Below, piece by piece: positions 8,920 through 18,421 of a stretch of 64,000 nucleotides of DNA. Source of the stretch: Chitinophaga cymbidii (GTDB lineage: Bacteria; Bacteroidota; Bacteroidia; Chitinophagales; Chitinophagaceae); assembly GCF_007992715.1 (NCBI RefSeq), contig NZ_BKAU01000005.1, forward strand, positions 1 through 64,000, read 5' to 3'. How positions within the stretch are numbered: the stretch's first letter is position 1; each line of letters starts with the position of its first letter. Made by a program: the position numbers and the translations under genes. Under the pieces are notes generated by a model, which ran no database searches, was not told the origin of the DNA, and saw nothing but the letters and a program-made list of their open reading frames with translations.

Positions 8920-11900
8920 ATGAAGAAATGCTACTATGCCCGTTCCTTTTTAAGGGTCAGCCTTGCAGCGATTTTATCCCTCTTTGCATTTTTTCCGGTG
9001 CTTGCGGCAGCCATTCCGCCGGCCGGCATCATCACCGGTAAAGTGACCGACGAAACCGGCGGCCCCCTCATCGGCACCACCGTAGTTGTGGAAGGCACCA
9101 TGCGTTCCACCTCGGCGGACGAGAACGGCAACTACCGCATAGACGTTCCCGAAAGCGGCCGCGTGCTCGTATTCTCCTGCATCGGCTACCAGACCCGCAA
9201 AATCCCCATCGACGGGAAAACAGTGATCAACGTGCAGCTGCAGCCCGACCAGAAAAGTCTGGGTGAAGTGCTGGTAGTAGGCTACGGCGTACAAAAGAAA
9301 ATGACCGTCACCGGCGCCGTATCCTCCATCGGCACCAAGGAACTGCTCCAGTCACCCGCCGCCAACATCAGCAACATGCTGGTAGGCCGCCTGCCGGGAC
9401 TGGTAGCCGTACAGCGCAGCGGTGAACCGGGGCAGGACGGCTCCTCCCTGAAAATACGCGGCATCGGCACCCTGGACGCCGGTAAAGGATCTGATCCCCT
9501 CATCATGGTAGACGGCGTGGAACGCTCCAACATCAACCAGATCGATCCCAACGAAATAGAAACCATCAACATCCTCAAAGACGCATCCTCCACCGCCGTC
9601 TTCGGCGTGCGCGGCGCAAACGGCGTGATCCTCATCACCACCCGCAGAGGCAAGATCGGCAAACCGCAGCTCAGCTTCACTTCCAGCATCGCGGCGCAAA
9701 AACCTACGCAACTGCCGGAAATGCTGAACAGCTACGAATACGCCACCCTCAAGAACGAAGCGCTGGTGAATGCCGGGCAGCAGCCTTACTTCACGCAGGA
9801 TGATCTTGATAAATTCCAGTCCGGCGAAGATCCCGTCTTCCACCCGAGCATCGACTGGTTCGATATGATGCTGCGGCCTTATTCCACGCAGTCGCAGCAC
9901 AACCTGAACATCAGCGGCGGCACGGAACTCGCGCGGTACTTCATCTCCGGCGGTTACTTCGATCAGAACGGCGCCTACCGCTATGCGGATTACAATCCCG
10001 AGTTCAGCGCCAATCCCAAATACAAACGTTATAATTTCCGCTCCAACTTTGATTTTGACGTGACGAAGATGTTCACCGTGAAGGTGAACCTGGCGGGACA
10101 GGTGGAAGATCAGAACTATCCCGCCCGCTCCGCCGCGGACATCTTCTTCGACGTGCTGAAAGCCAATCCCTTCAGTAGCCCCGGTATCGTAGACGGCAAA
10201 ATGGTGACGCTGGACAAGGCCGTGAACGGCACCAACCCGCTGATGACGATGCTGAACGCGGGATTCCAGCAGATATTCAAAAGCAATGTGAATGCCTCCG
10301 TGATCCTCGGCCACAAACTGGACTTCATCACGCCGGGCCTCTCCGCCCGCGGCACCGTTGCATACGACAGCTGGTACCAGCATTCCGTATCCCGCTCCAA
10401 GAACAACGTCACCTGGCTGGCGGTGAAAGATCCCGCGAATGCGGATAACGTTCTCTACGTTCCCCAGGGCGAGGAAACCACGCTCGGCTTCAGCGAATCC
10501 TACGGCAAGAACAGGAAAATATACACCGAACTGGCGCTCGATTATACCCGCGCTTTCGGTCCCCATAACGTCGGCGGCCTGCTCCTGTACAACCAGAGCA
10601 AAGCCTATGCGCCCGGCCTCACGTACAAAGTGCCGAACGCCTACCAGGGCCTCGTTGGCCGCGTGACCTACAATTACAAAAGCCGCTACCTGCTCGAATT
10701 CAACATGGGCTACAACGGATCGGAGAACTTCCCCGAAGGCAAACGCTTCGGCTGGTTCCCGGCATATTCCGCGGGATGGGTGGCGTCTGAAGAAGCCTTC
10801 TTTCCGAAGAACGACTGGGTGACTTTCCTGAAGATCAGGGGCTCTTACGGCGAAGTGGGCAACGATAAAATATCCGACATCTTCAACGGCGGCGCCCGTT
10901 TCCTGTACCTGCCCTCCACTTATGGCTACAGCGGCGGGTATAACTTCGGTGAAGTGGGCTCGTCTTACCAGTGGTACGGCGGTTCTTACGAAGGCCAGCT
11001 CGGTAATCCCGATGTTACCTGGGAACGTGCCGTGAAGATGAACGCCGGCCTTGAACTGAAACTGTTTAACGACCGCTTTTCTTTCACGGGCGATTATTTC
11101 GAGGAGAAAAGAAATAACATCCTCGCGCAGCGCGGCGCCGTGCCGGGCATCGTGGGCGTAAGCAGCCTGCCCGCTTACAACCTCGGCCGCGTCAGCAATA
11201 AAGGATTTGAAATTGAAGCAGGATATAATGACAATGTAGGTAAGCTGAACTATTGGGTGAAAGCGAACTATTCGCTCGCGCGCAACAAGGTGCTGTTCAA
11301 GGACGAAGCGCCGAAGACCTACGCTTACCAGAATGAAACCGGCAACCCCGTTGGCCAGTACATCGGCCTGATCGCGGAAGGGCTGTACAATACATGGGAC
11401 GAGATCAACGATCCGAAACGCCCGCAATCCTCCTACGCAGCCGGCACCGGCGGCCGCGACGGCCTGCAGCCCGGCGATGTCCGCTACCGCGATGTGAACG
11501 GGGACGGCATCATCAACGATGACGACCGTATGCCGATGGGCTATTCACAATTCCCGCAGGTCATCTACGGCTTCTCCTTCGGCGGCAACTACGGCGGATT
11601 CGATTTCTCCGTGTTGTTCCAGGGCGCGGACAAAGCATCCGTATACCTCAGCGAAATGGCCGCCTGGCCTTTTGATACCGACTGGCGCAACGCCATGAAG
11701 ATCCATCTCGAAAGATGGAATGAAGAACGGTACGCCGCAGGAGAGGAGATCAGCTTCCCCCGCCTTTCGCCCAGTCCCGCGGGACATAACTACCAGTATT
11801 CCAGCTACTGGCTGAAAGACGCGAGCTACCTGCGTTTGAAGAACGCCGAGATCGGCTACACCTTCCGCAAAGGCTTCCTGGACAGGATCAAGGTCAGCAG

Positions 11901-12039
11901 CCTCCGGCTATATGCCAACGGTATGAACCTGCTCACCTGGTCATCCCTGAAAACCTACGACCCGGAAGCTCCGGCGGGGCGCGGACAATTCTATCCGCAG
12001 CAGAAAGTATTTAACGCGGGGCTGAACCTGCAATTCTAA
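8920..12039 (+). CDS. SusC/RagA-family TonB-linked outer membrane transporter 1
   Basis: The protein has 1039 residues. A signal peptide (1-31) is followed by a carboxypeptidase-regulatory-like domain (about 37-115: GKVTDETGGPLIGTTVVVEG). The plug begins at the family signature VVGYGVQKK with TGAVSS and runs to about 240, containing IRGIGTLDAG and GVRGANGVILITTRRG. The 22-strand barrel follows and ends in the outer membrane signal LNLQF with terminal Phe. It imports oligosaccharides across the outer membrane using TonB energy, with its SusD partner as lid. The susD-like gene starts 10 bases downstream. No N-terminal STN domain is present, so signalling goes through the HTCS rather than a sigma/anti-sigma pair. 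Confidence 0.96.
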   Translation: MKKCYYARSFLRVSLAAILSLFAFFPVLAAAIPPAGIITGKVTDETGGPLIGTTVVVEGTMRSTSADENGNYRIDVPESGRVLVFSCIGYQTRKIPIDGKTVINVQLQPDQKSLGEVLVVGYGVQKKMTVTGAVSSIGTKELLQSPAANISNMLVGRLPGLVAVQRSGEPGQDGSSLKIRGIGTLDAGKGSDPLIMVDGVERSNINQIDPNEIETINILKDASSTAVFGVRGANGVILITTRRGKIGKPQLSFTSSIAAQKPTQLPEMLNSYEYATLKNEALVNAGQQPYFTQDDLDKFQSGEDPVFHPSIDWFDMMLRPYSTQSQHNLNISGGTELARYFISGGYFDQNGAYRYADYNPEFSANPKYKRYNFRSNFDFDVTKMFTVKVNLAGQVEDQNYPARSAADIFFDVLKANPFSSPGIVDGKMVTLDKAVNGTNPLMTMLNAGFQQIFKSNVNASVILGHKLDFITPGLSARGTVAYDSWYQHSVSRSKNNVTWLAVKDPANADNVLYVPQGEETTLGFSESYGKNRKIYTELALDYTRAFGPHNVGGLLLYNQSKAYAPGLTYKVPNAYQGLVGRVTYNYKSRYLLEFNMGYNGSENFPEGKRFGWFPAYSAGWVASEEAFFPKNDWVTFLKIRGSYGEVGNDKISDIFNGGARFLYLPSTYGYSGGYNFGEVGSSYQWYGGSYEGQLGNPDVTWERAVKMNAGLELKLFNDRFSFTGDYFEEKRNNILAQRGAVPGIVGVSSLPAYNLGRVSNKGFEIEAGYNDNVGKLNYWVKANYSLARNKVLFKDEAPKTYAYQNETGNPVGQYIGLIAEGLYNTWDEINDPKRPQSSYAAGTGGRDGLQPGDVRYRDVNGDGIINDDDRMPMGYSQFPQVIYGFSFGGNYGGFDFSVLFQGADKASVYLSEMAAWPFDTDWRNAMKIHLERWNEERYAAGEEISFPRLSPSPAGHNYQYSSYWLKDASYLRLKNAEIGYTFRKGFLDRIKVSSLRLYANGMNLLTWSSLKTYDPEAPAGRGQFYPQQKVFNAGLNLQF

Positions 12040-12049
12040 AAAACTGGTT

Positions 12050-13777
12050 ATGCGAAAGATCACATACTGTATCATATCCGGCGCACTGTATCTCACTACG
12101 TTTTCCTGCAAAAAGGATTTCCTGGAGAAACCGCCGTCAGTGGACATTACGGAAGACACGGTGTTTTCCCGCATCCGTAATGCCGAAACTTTTTTGTGGA
12201 GCACCTACGCCGCCTGCATCCCGTCAGGCTTCCCGACAGGATGGAGCGCAAACAGCAGCGGCGGCATTGTAGCCGGCATGCTCGCAGCGGCCTCGGATGA
12301 AGGCGACATTGCAGACAGCTGGCCCGGCGCCAACCGCTTCAATGAAGGGCAATGGAATGCGAACGATAACCCGGAAGACGATTTCAACGCGCATTACGTA
12401 GCCATCCGCCGCACGAATATTTTCATGGAACGTATCGATGACGTGCCCGATGCGGAAGATGCTTACAAATCACAGCTGAAGGCCGAAGCGCAGTTCCTGC
12501 GCGCGTTGCAGTACTTCGAGCTGGTGAAGCGCTACGGCGGTGTTCCCATCATAGACAGGAGAATGCTGAACAGCGACGAGCTGAAAGTGCCGAGGAACGC
12601 GCTGGAAGATTGCATCAATTTTATAGTGAGCGATTGCGACGCCGCATTGCCGGCGCTCGCGCCGAACCAGACGGGATTCCTGCGCGGCCGCATCCACAAA
12701 GGCGCGGCGCTGGCCCTGAAATCGAGAGTGCTGTTGTACGCCGCCAGCCCCTTGTTCAATACCGGCCAGCCATATAAGGAAGCCAGCGGCGACCTGGTGC
12801 AGATGCTCTGCATGGGCGAAGTGGATGATACGCGCTGGCAGAAAGCGGCGGATGCCGCGAAGGCAGTGCTGGACTGGGCCGAAGCAGGCAACAGCCGGCT
12901 GATTACAGACCAGGGCGTGGAGAATAATTATGAATATGCCTGGTCGGAGCCTGACAATGCGGAGATCATCCTGGCGAACAAATCGAACGGATGGTGGGGC
13001 ATCTACAGCGACTACTTCAACTTCACCATGCCGCCCGGTGTTTACGGCGGATGGTACGGTATTTCCGTGCCGCTGAATTTTGTCAAACTATATGAAAAAC
13101 GCACAGGTGGCCCGCAAACCTGGCCGGCATCCGGCGATAACATCAACCAGTTGTATGCGGAGCTGGACCCACGTTTTAAACAATCCATCGGCTATAACGG
13201 CGCGAAATGGAACAACGAGACCGGCAACCTGCAAATATTTATCAAGCCGGACGGTAAGCCCGCACCGCATGGCGGCGACCGTGGCGGCGGACAATGGATG
13301 CGCAAGTTCCTCCCGCAGGCCGTGAACTGGTCGTCTTACGGCACCACGCTCAACTGGCCCGTATTCCGGCTGGCGGAGTTTTACCTGAACTATGCCGAAG
13401 CCCTGAATGAAGCCAAAGGCCCTGTGCAGGAAGTTTACGACGCCATCAACGAAATACGCGGACGTTCCGGTATGCCCATCTTGTCCGGCCTGGACCAGGA
13501 TGCCCTGCGCACCGCCATCCGCAATGAACGCGCCGTGGAGCTGGCGTTTGAAGAACACCGCTTCTGGGATGTACGCCGCTGGAAAACCGCCGGCGACGAA
13601 GGCGTGATGAAAGGTGATATGTACGGCCTCCGGCTGAAGCCCATCGACGGCAGCACCGATTTTCATTTCGATCAGGTGGTATTCGAAAGCCGGGTGTGGG
13701 ACGACAAGATGTACCTCTATCCATTCCCCAACAACGAAGTATACAAGCAATATCTCGTACAGAACCCGGGATGGTAA
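12050..13777 (+). CDS. SusD/RagB-family surface glycan-binding lipoprotein 1
   Basis: The 575-residue lipoprotein has its lipobox ending at Cys20 (TTFSC, then KKDFLEKPP). The SusD N-terminal region carries TPR-like helices (NIFMERIDDV, AEAQFLRALQYFELVKRYGG, which is the standard SusD signature). The C-terminal RagB/SusD part contains FRLAEFYLNYAEALNEA and RNERAVELAFEEHRFWDVRR near residues 480-515. It would sit on the outer leaflet as the hinged lid of the preceding transporter. The spacing of 10 bases to the upstream gene and 18 bases to the next shows one operon. Confidence 0.96.
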   Translation: MRKITYCIISGALYLTTFSCKKDFLEKPPSVDITEDTVFSRIRNAETFLWSTYAACIPSGFPTGWSANSSGGIVAGMLAAASDEGDIADSWPGANRFNEGQWNANDNPEDDFNAHYVAIRRTNIFMERIDDVPDAEDAYKSQLKAEAQFLRALQYFELVKRYGGVPIIDRRMLNSDELKVPRNALEDCINFIVSDCDAALPALAPNQTGFLRGRIHKGAALALKSRVLLYAASPLFNTGQPYKEASGDLVQMLCMGEVDDTRWQKAADAAKAVLDWAEAGNSRLITDQGVENNYEYAWSEPDNAEIILANKSNGWWGIYSDYFNFTMPPGVYGGWYGISVPLNFVKLYEKRTGGPQTWPASGDNINQLYAELDPRFKQSIGYNGAKWNNETGNLQIFIKPDGKPAPHGGDRGGGQWMRKFLPQAVNWSSYGTTLNWPVFRLAEFYLNYAEALNEAKGPVQEVYDAINEIRGRSGMPILSGLDQDALRTAIRNERAVELAFEEHRFWDVRRWKTAGDEGVMKGDMYGLRLKPIDGSTDFHFDQVVFESRVWDDKMYLYPFPNNEVYKQYLVQNPGW

Positions 13778-13795
13778 CTCTCAAAACAGATCAAT

Positions 13796-16576
13796 ATGAA
13801 CACCAGATATATATCCATTTACATACTAACGGCCATGAGCACACTTTTTTCAGTGGCCGCCCACGCACAGGCCCGGCGCGACTCACTGCCCGATTCCGTG
13901 AGGATGGTGCCGGTGGCTTACGGCATGCAGCCCGCGTGGAAAGTGACCGGCGCGCAGGCCCACGTCAGCGGAGAAGAGCTGCGCAAATCTTCCGCGCCTA
14001 CGCTCAGCAACGCATTGTACGGCCGCCTGCCGGGACTGACAGTCATGCAGGGAAACGGTGAACCGGGATATGATGCGCCGGGTCTCGCCATTCGCGGCGC
14101 AGGCTCTTATCAGAATGCCGGTATACTGACTTTTGTGGACGGATTTGAAAGTCCGTTTGACCAGCTGACGGCAGACGAAATAGAAACGATCACGGTGCTG
14201 AAAGATGCCGCCGCCACCGCCTTGTACGGCATCCGCGGGGCGAACGGCGTACTGCTCATCACCACCAAACGCGGTACTACCGGTAAACCGAGAATATCCT
14301 TCAGTGCACAGACGGGCTGGCAAAGCCCCACGAAGCTGCCGGAATTTTTATCTTCTTATGATTACGCAAGTCTGTATAACGAAGCCCGGCTGAACGACGG
14401 GCAGCCGGCCCGTTTCACACAAGCCGACCTGGACGCCTACCGCAGCGGCAATGATCCGTATTTTCACCCGGACGTGAACTGGTACGATGAAGTGCTGCGC
14501 AAATCAGCGCCGTTATCGAATTACAATCTCAACATCAGCGGCGGCAACAACAACGCGCGCTTCTTTGTGCTGCTGAACGTATTGCAGAACACCGGCCTCT
14601 ATAAAAATACGGACCGCAAGAAAGAAGACAACTCCAACGCAAACTTCCTGCGGTATAATTTCCGTTCCAATGTAGACATCAATGTTACGCGCCGTTTGAG
14701 TGCTTCGCTCGATCTGGCGGGAAGGGTGGAAGACCGCTCTTATCCCGGCGCCAGTGCGGGCGACATCTGGGGCAATATGATGCTGATACCGCCGAATGCT
14801 TTTCCTGTTCATAACCCGGACGGAAGCTACGGCGGCACGTCCATCTACCGCAACAACCCCGTAGGGCTGGTGCTGGGCAAAGGTGTGGCCACAACGCACG
14901 ACCGTAACCTGCAAGCCACCATGCGCCTGCATTACTCGCTGGACCAGGTGACCGAAGGGCTTGCTATCTCCGGCGCTGTTTCCTTCAACAACTGGTTCCG
15001 CGGTAACGACGATAAAACGAAGGACTTCGCTGTATTCCAGCTGCTGCGCGGCACGGGTGGAGATACGATCTACAACAAATTCGGTGAGAACACCACCGCC
15101 ACCGTAAACGACGGGCAAAACAGCCAGTGGCGCCGCACCAATGCGTTGTTCCATGTTACCTACGACCGTTCTTTCGGTCTGCATGCGGTGAATGCCCTGC
15201 TGCAATACCAGCAGGACGTGTACACCATTTCCGGCAATAACGTGCCCTATGCGCACCAGGGCATTGGCGGCCGCTTTTCCTACAGCTACGATCAAAAGTA
15301 TCTCGCCGAACTGACCTTCGGATACAACGGCTCCGAGAACTTCCCGAAAGGCAAGCGCTTCGGTTTCTTTCCGGCCATATCCGCCGGCTGGATACTGTCC
15401 CGCGAGGAATTTTTGCAGTCCGCCGGCTGGATCAGCTTCCTGAAGCTGCGTGCATCTTACGGCCTCACCGGCAACGACCAGGTGGGCGGCAGAAGGTTCC
15501 CGTACCAGCAATACTACAGCGGCGGCAATGGCTATTATTTTGGAACGGACAACCACTATTCCGGCGGCATGGACGAAGGCAGCCTTGGCAATCCCGGCAT
15601 CACCTGGGAAAAAGCGAGGAAAGTCAATGCAGGCATAGACGCATCGTTGTGGAAAGACCGCGTGAGCTTTATGCTGGACGTATTCAGCGAAAAGAGAACG
15701 GACATCCTGGCCGAACGCACATCATCCATTCCGGGATATCTCGGGGTGGGGCTGCCCGCGGAGAACGTAGGCAGCGTGAACAACCGCGGCTTTGAAGTAC
15801 AGGCGGGCTACCGCAAGGAAGCTGTTTCTTCCCTGGGATTTTTTGTCAACGCCTCCGCGGCATACGCCCGCAACCGCATCCTGTACATGGCGGAAGCGAA
15901 GCAACCTTATGATTACCTCAACAGAACAGGCCAGCGCATCAACCAGCCTTTTGGTTTGCAGGCCATCGGATTTTTCAAAGATGAAGCGGAAATAGCCGCC
16001 AGCCCCCGGCAGACCTTCGCGCCGGTGAAGCCGGGAGATATCCGGTACAAGGATCAGAACGGCGACAACATCATCGATATCTATGATGAAGTGCCGATCG
16101 GGAAGCCCGCACTGCCGGAATGGACTTTCGGCCTGCATGCGGGCGTGCAGTTCAGGGGATTTGACCTCGAAGCATTCTTCCAGGGCGTGACCAACCGCAG
16201 CGTGATGCTGCAGGGGCCGCTGGTGTGGGCTTTTGTGAACGATGCGAAAGCCGCGCCGATCGCACTTGGCCGCTGGACGCCGGAAACCGCCGCTACTGCT
16301 ACCTATCCGCGTTTGACCAGCACGGCGAATGACAACAACTACCGGGCTTCCGATTTCTGGCAACGCAACGGCAGCTTCATCCGCCTGCGCAATGTGGAGC
16401 TTGGATATACCATTCCCGCTTCCCTTACACGCCGCGCTGGATTGCAGCAGACACGTTTTTATGTGAACGCTGTCAACCTCTTTACGATCGACGAAGTGAA
16501 GCTGGCCGATCCTGAAGTGCTGGTAGGTTATCCGGTGATGAAATCCGTGAACATCGGTTTGAAGCTGCAACTGTAA
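13796..16576 (+). CDS. SusC/RagA-family transporter 2, without the N-terminal carboxypeptidase-like domain
   Basis: The protein has 926 residues, about 110 fewer than the first transporter. After the signal peptide (1-24) it has only a short linker before the plug. The usual VVVGYG signature is degenerate here (VPVAYGMQPAWKVTGA), and the regulatory-like domain common in this family is absent. The plug continues with RLPGLTVMQGNGEPGYD and GIRGANGVLLITTKRG. The barrel ends in a hydrophobic strand (IGLKLQL), with Leu in place of the usual terminal Phe. Sequence across the barrel matches transporter 1 closely (GENFPKGKRFGFFPAISAGW-type blocks), so the pair looks like a tandem duplication that diverged. 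It is followed by its own susD-like gene. Confidence 0.93.
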   Translation: MNTRYISIYILTAMSTLFSVAAHAQARRDSLPDSVRMVPVAYGMQPAWKVTGAQAHVSGEELRKSSAPTLSNALYGRLPGLTVMQGNGEPGYDAPGLAIRGAGSYQNAGILTFVDGFESPFDQLTADEIETITVLKDAAATALYGIRGANGVLLITTKRGTTGKPRISFSAQTGWQSPTKLPEFLSSYDYASLYNEARLNDGQPARFTQADLDAYRSGNDPYFHPDVNWYDEVLRKSAPLSNYNLNISGGNNNARFFVLLNVLQNTGLYKNTDRKKEDNSNANFLRYNFRSNVDINVTRRLSASLDLAGRVEDRSYPGASAGDIWGNMMLIPPNAFPVHNPDGSYGGTSIYRNNPVGLVLGKGVATTHDRNLQATMRLHYSLDQVTEGLAISGAVSFNNWFRGNDDKTKDFAVFQLLRGTGGDTIYNKFGENTTATVNDGQNSQWRRTNALFHVTYDRSFGLHAVNALLQYQQDVYTISGNNVPYAHQGIGGRFSYSYDQKYLAELTFGYNGSENFPKGKRFGFFPAISAGWILSREEFLQSAGWISFLKLRASYGLTGNDQVGGRRFPYQQYYSGGNGYYFGTDNHYSGGMDEGSLGNPGITWEKARKVNAGIDASLWKDRVSFMLDVFSEKRTDILAERTSSIPGYLGVGLPAENVGSVNNRGFEVQAGYRKEAVSSLGFFVNASAAYARNRILYMAEAKQPYDYLNRTGQRINQPFGLQAIGFFKDEAEIAASPRQTFAPVKPGDIRYKDQNGDNIIDIYDEVPIGKPALPEWTFGLHAGVQFRGFDLEAFFQGVTNRSVMLQGPLVWAFVNDAKAAPIALGRWTPETAATATYPRLTSTANDNNYRASDFWQRNGSFIRLRNVELGYTIPASLTRRAGLQQTRFYVNAVNLFTIDEVKLADPEVLVGYPVMKSVNIGLKLQL

Positions 16577-16589
16577 CATCCAAAAAAAA

Positions 16590-16678
16590 TGATCATGAAA
16601 CCGAGCATAATACATCATAGCAACCAGGGGGTTGAACAGCGAGGTTACATCTGGCAATTAAAAAAACATTTAGTACAG
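16590..16678 (+). repeat. Leader block, copy 1 (upstream of SusD 2)
   Basis: The block ATGATCATGAAACCG near 16589 and GAGGTTACATCTGG near 16641, followed by an A-rich run and TACAGATGAA, recurs in altered form upstream of the next gene (18367-18421). This copy carries about 35 extra bases in the middle. It supports starting SusD 2 at 16679 and not at the in-frame ATG at 16589. Confidence 0.55.
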
Positions 16679-18349
16679 ATGAACTATATCAAAATATTTC
16701 TTTTAACCAGCCTAGTGGCGGGCCTGTTCACATCCTGCAGGAAGGATTTCCTGGACCGGCAGATCAGCACGGAACTGACGGAAGATGAGGTGTTCTCGTC
16801 CTACGCCAGAACACGTGACTACCTGATCGGCACCTACGCTTACCTGCCGGATGGTTTTGGCCGGTTTAACGGCGCCATGCTGGACGCCGCAACGGATGAT
16901 GCGGAGTTTACCACGGAAGGCAACGACATTCAGCGCTACAATACCGGCAGCTGGAGCCCTTACGCCAACCCGGACGATAACTGGAACCGCGCTTACACCG
17001 CCATTCGCAGGACCAACAAGTTCCTGGAACAATCCGGGAACGTGAACCTGGACAATTACAAGCTCAACCCGGATGCCACGGCGCAGCAGACCTATGCCAA
17101 CATGCTGGCTGATCTTGAACGCTGGCGCTATGAAGCCCGCTTTCTCCGGGCATATTTTTATTTCGAGCTGGTGAAAAGATACGGCGGCGTACCCCTCATC
17201 ACCAGAACCCTCAGCATCAACGAAGACCTGGACATGGCCAGAACGGAATTTGACGCCTGCATCCAGTTCATTTCTGATGAATGCGATTCTGCCGCGCTGC
17301 ACCTGCCGCCCAACGCTCCCACGGCTGACCTTGGCCGTGCTACGAAAGGCGCCGCGCTGGCATTGAAAAGCCGCGCTCTGCTGTACTGGGCCAGCCCGCT
17401 GAACAACCCCGGCCAGCTGGCCGAACGCTGGGAGAAAGCCGCTTCCGCCGCGCATGATGTGCTGGCCTTGCAGAACTATCAGCTGGAAGGCGACTACCGC
17501 AACCTGTTCCGCTCCTTCACCAGCAAGGAGATCATCTTCGCGCACCGTTACGCCGCTACCAACGATTTCGAGCGCGCCAACTACCCGATCGGGTACGACG
17601 GCGGGCAAAGCGGTACCACGCCCACGCAGGACCTCGTAGACGCCTACGAAATGCTGGATGGCAGCGCCTTTTCCTGGAACAATACCGCCCACGCCGCCGC
17701 GCCGTACGATAACCGCGATCCTCGTTTGGGCATGACCGTTATACTGAACAACACCAGCTGGAAAGGCCGCCCCGTGGAAGCATGGACCGGCGGAAGGGAC
17801 GGCAGGGGAGTGGACCGCGCCACCAGGACGGGCTATTACCTGAAAAAATATGTGGACGAAAACCTCGACCTCCTGCAAAACCGTACCAGCGTGCATACAT
17901 TCATTCTCTTCCGTCTTGCTGAAATATACCTCAACTACGCGGAAGCCATGAATGAAGCCTACGGCCCGGACCAGGACCCCGAAGGCTACGGCCTCACCGC
18001 CACCGGCGCTATCAACGAAGTGCGGAAAAGAGCTTCCGTGAACATGCCCCAGCTGGTGCCCGGCGATTGGCAGCAGGACGCCTTCAGAACGAAACTGCGC
18101 AATGAAAGAAGGGTGGAGCTGGCTTTTGAAGAGCACCGCTTCTGGGACGTACGCCGCTGGGAGCTGGGAACGCAGCTGTTCAATGCGCCTGTTCGCGGGG
18201 TAGACATCACGCGGCAGCAGGATGGCACCTTCACCTACGCGCCATTCGTGCTGGAATCGAGGGTATTCCTGCCGCACATGCACCGGTACCCCATCCCGCA
18301 GGCGGAGAAAATAAAATCACCAGGCCTTGAGCAAACGACCGGATGGTAA
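16679..18349 (+). CDS. SusD/RagB-family surface glycan-binding lipoprotein 2
   Basis: The start is set at 16679 (556 residues) because it puts the signal peptide at the N-terminus (MNYIKIFLLTSLVAGL, lipobox FTSC with Cys20). The in-frame ATG at 16589 would add 30 residues of non-signal sequence that matches an intergenic leader repeated at 18367. SusD signatures are clear: RRTNKFLEQ, EARFLRAYFYFELVKRYGG, FRLAEIYLNYAEAMNEA and LRNERRVELAFEEHRFWDVR. It should form the surface lid of transporter 2. The gene sits in the middle of the locus, followed after 72 bases by the beta-helix/GH43 gene. Confidence 0.94.
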   Translation: MNYIKIFLLTSLVAGLFTSCRKDFLDRQISTELTEDEVFSSYARTRDYLIGTYAYLPDGFGRFNGAMLDAATDDAEFTTEGNDIQRYNTGSWSPYANPDDNWNRAYTAIRRTNKFLEQSGNVNLDNYKLNPDATAQQTYANMLADLERWRYEARFLRAYFYFELVKRYGGVPLITRTLSINEDLDMARTEFDACIQFISDECDSAALHLPPNAPTADLGRATKGAALALKSRALLYWASPLNNPGQLAERWEKAASAAHDVLALQNYQLEGDYRNLFRSFTSKEIIFAHRYAATNDFERANYPIGYDGGQSGTTPTQDLVDAYEMLDGSAFSWNNTAHAAAPYDNRDPRLGMTVILNNTSWKGRPVEAWTGGRDGRGVDRATRTGYYLKKYVDENLDLLQNRTSVHTFILFRLAEIYLNYAEAMNEAYGPDQDPEGYGLTATGAINEVRKRASVNMPQLVPGDWQQDAFRTKLRNERRVELAFEEHRFWDVRRWELGTQLFNAPVRGVDITRQQDGTFTYAPFVLESRVFLPHMHRYPIPQAEKIKSPGLEQTTGW

Positions 18350-18366
18350 TTATTCAATCGCAATAC

Positions 18367-18421
18367 ATGATCTTATGAAACCGCGAGGTTCCATCTGACC
18401 ATAAAAGATAAACATTAACAG
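18367..18421 (+). repeat. Leader block, copy 2 (upstream of the GH43 fusion gene)
   Basis: ATGATCTTATGAAACCG, GAGGTTCCATCTGACC, an A-rich run and AACAGATGAA align with the leader at 16590-16678 with a deletion of about 35 bases. The gene start at 18422 falls at the same place relative to the block as in copy 1. Confidence 0.55.

Noticed and set aside
9352..11427. Long open frame of 691 codons on the minus strand, inside transporter 1
   Set aside because: It lies wholly antisense to a clear SusC gene in GC-rich DNA, has no family resemblance and low-complexity composition.
16589..16678. Earlier in-frame ATG for SusD 2
   Set aside because: It would put 30 residues before the signal peptide and the DNA matches a leader repeated upstream of the next gene.
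16712..18283. Open frame of 523 codons on the minus strand, inside SusD 2
   Set aside because: Antisense to a complete SusD gene, with no domain signal.
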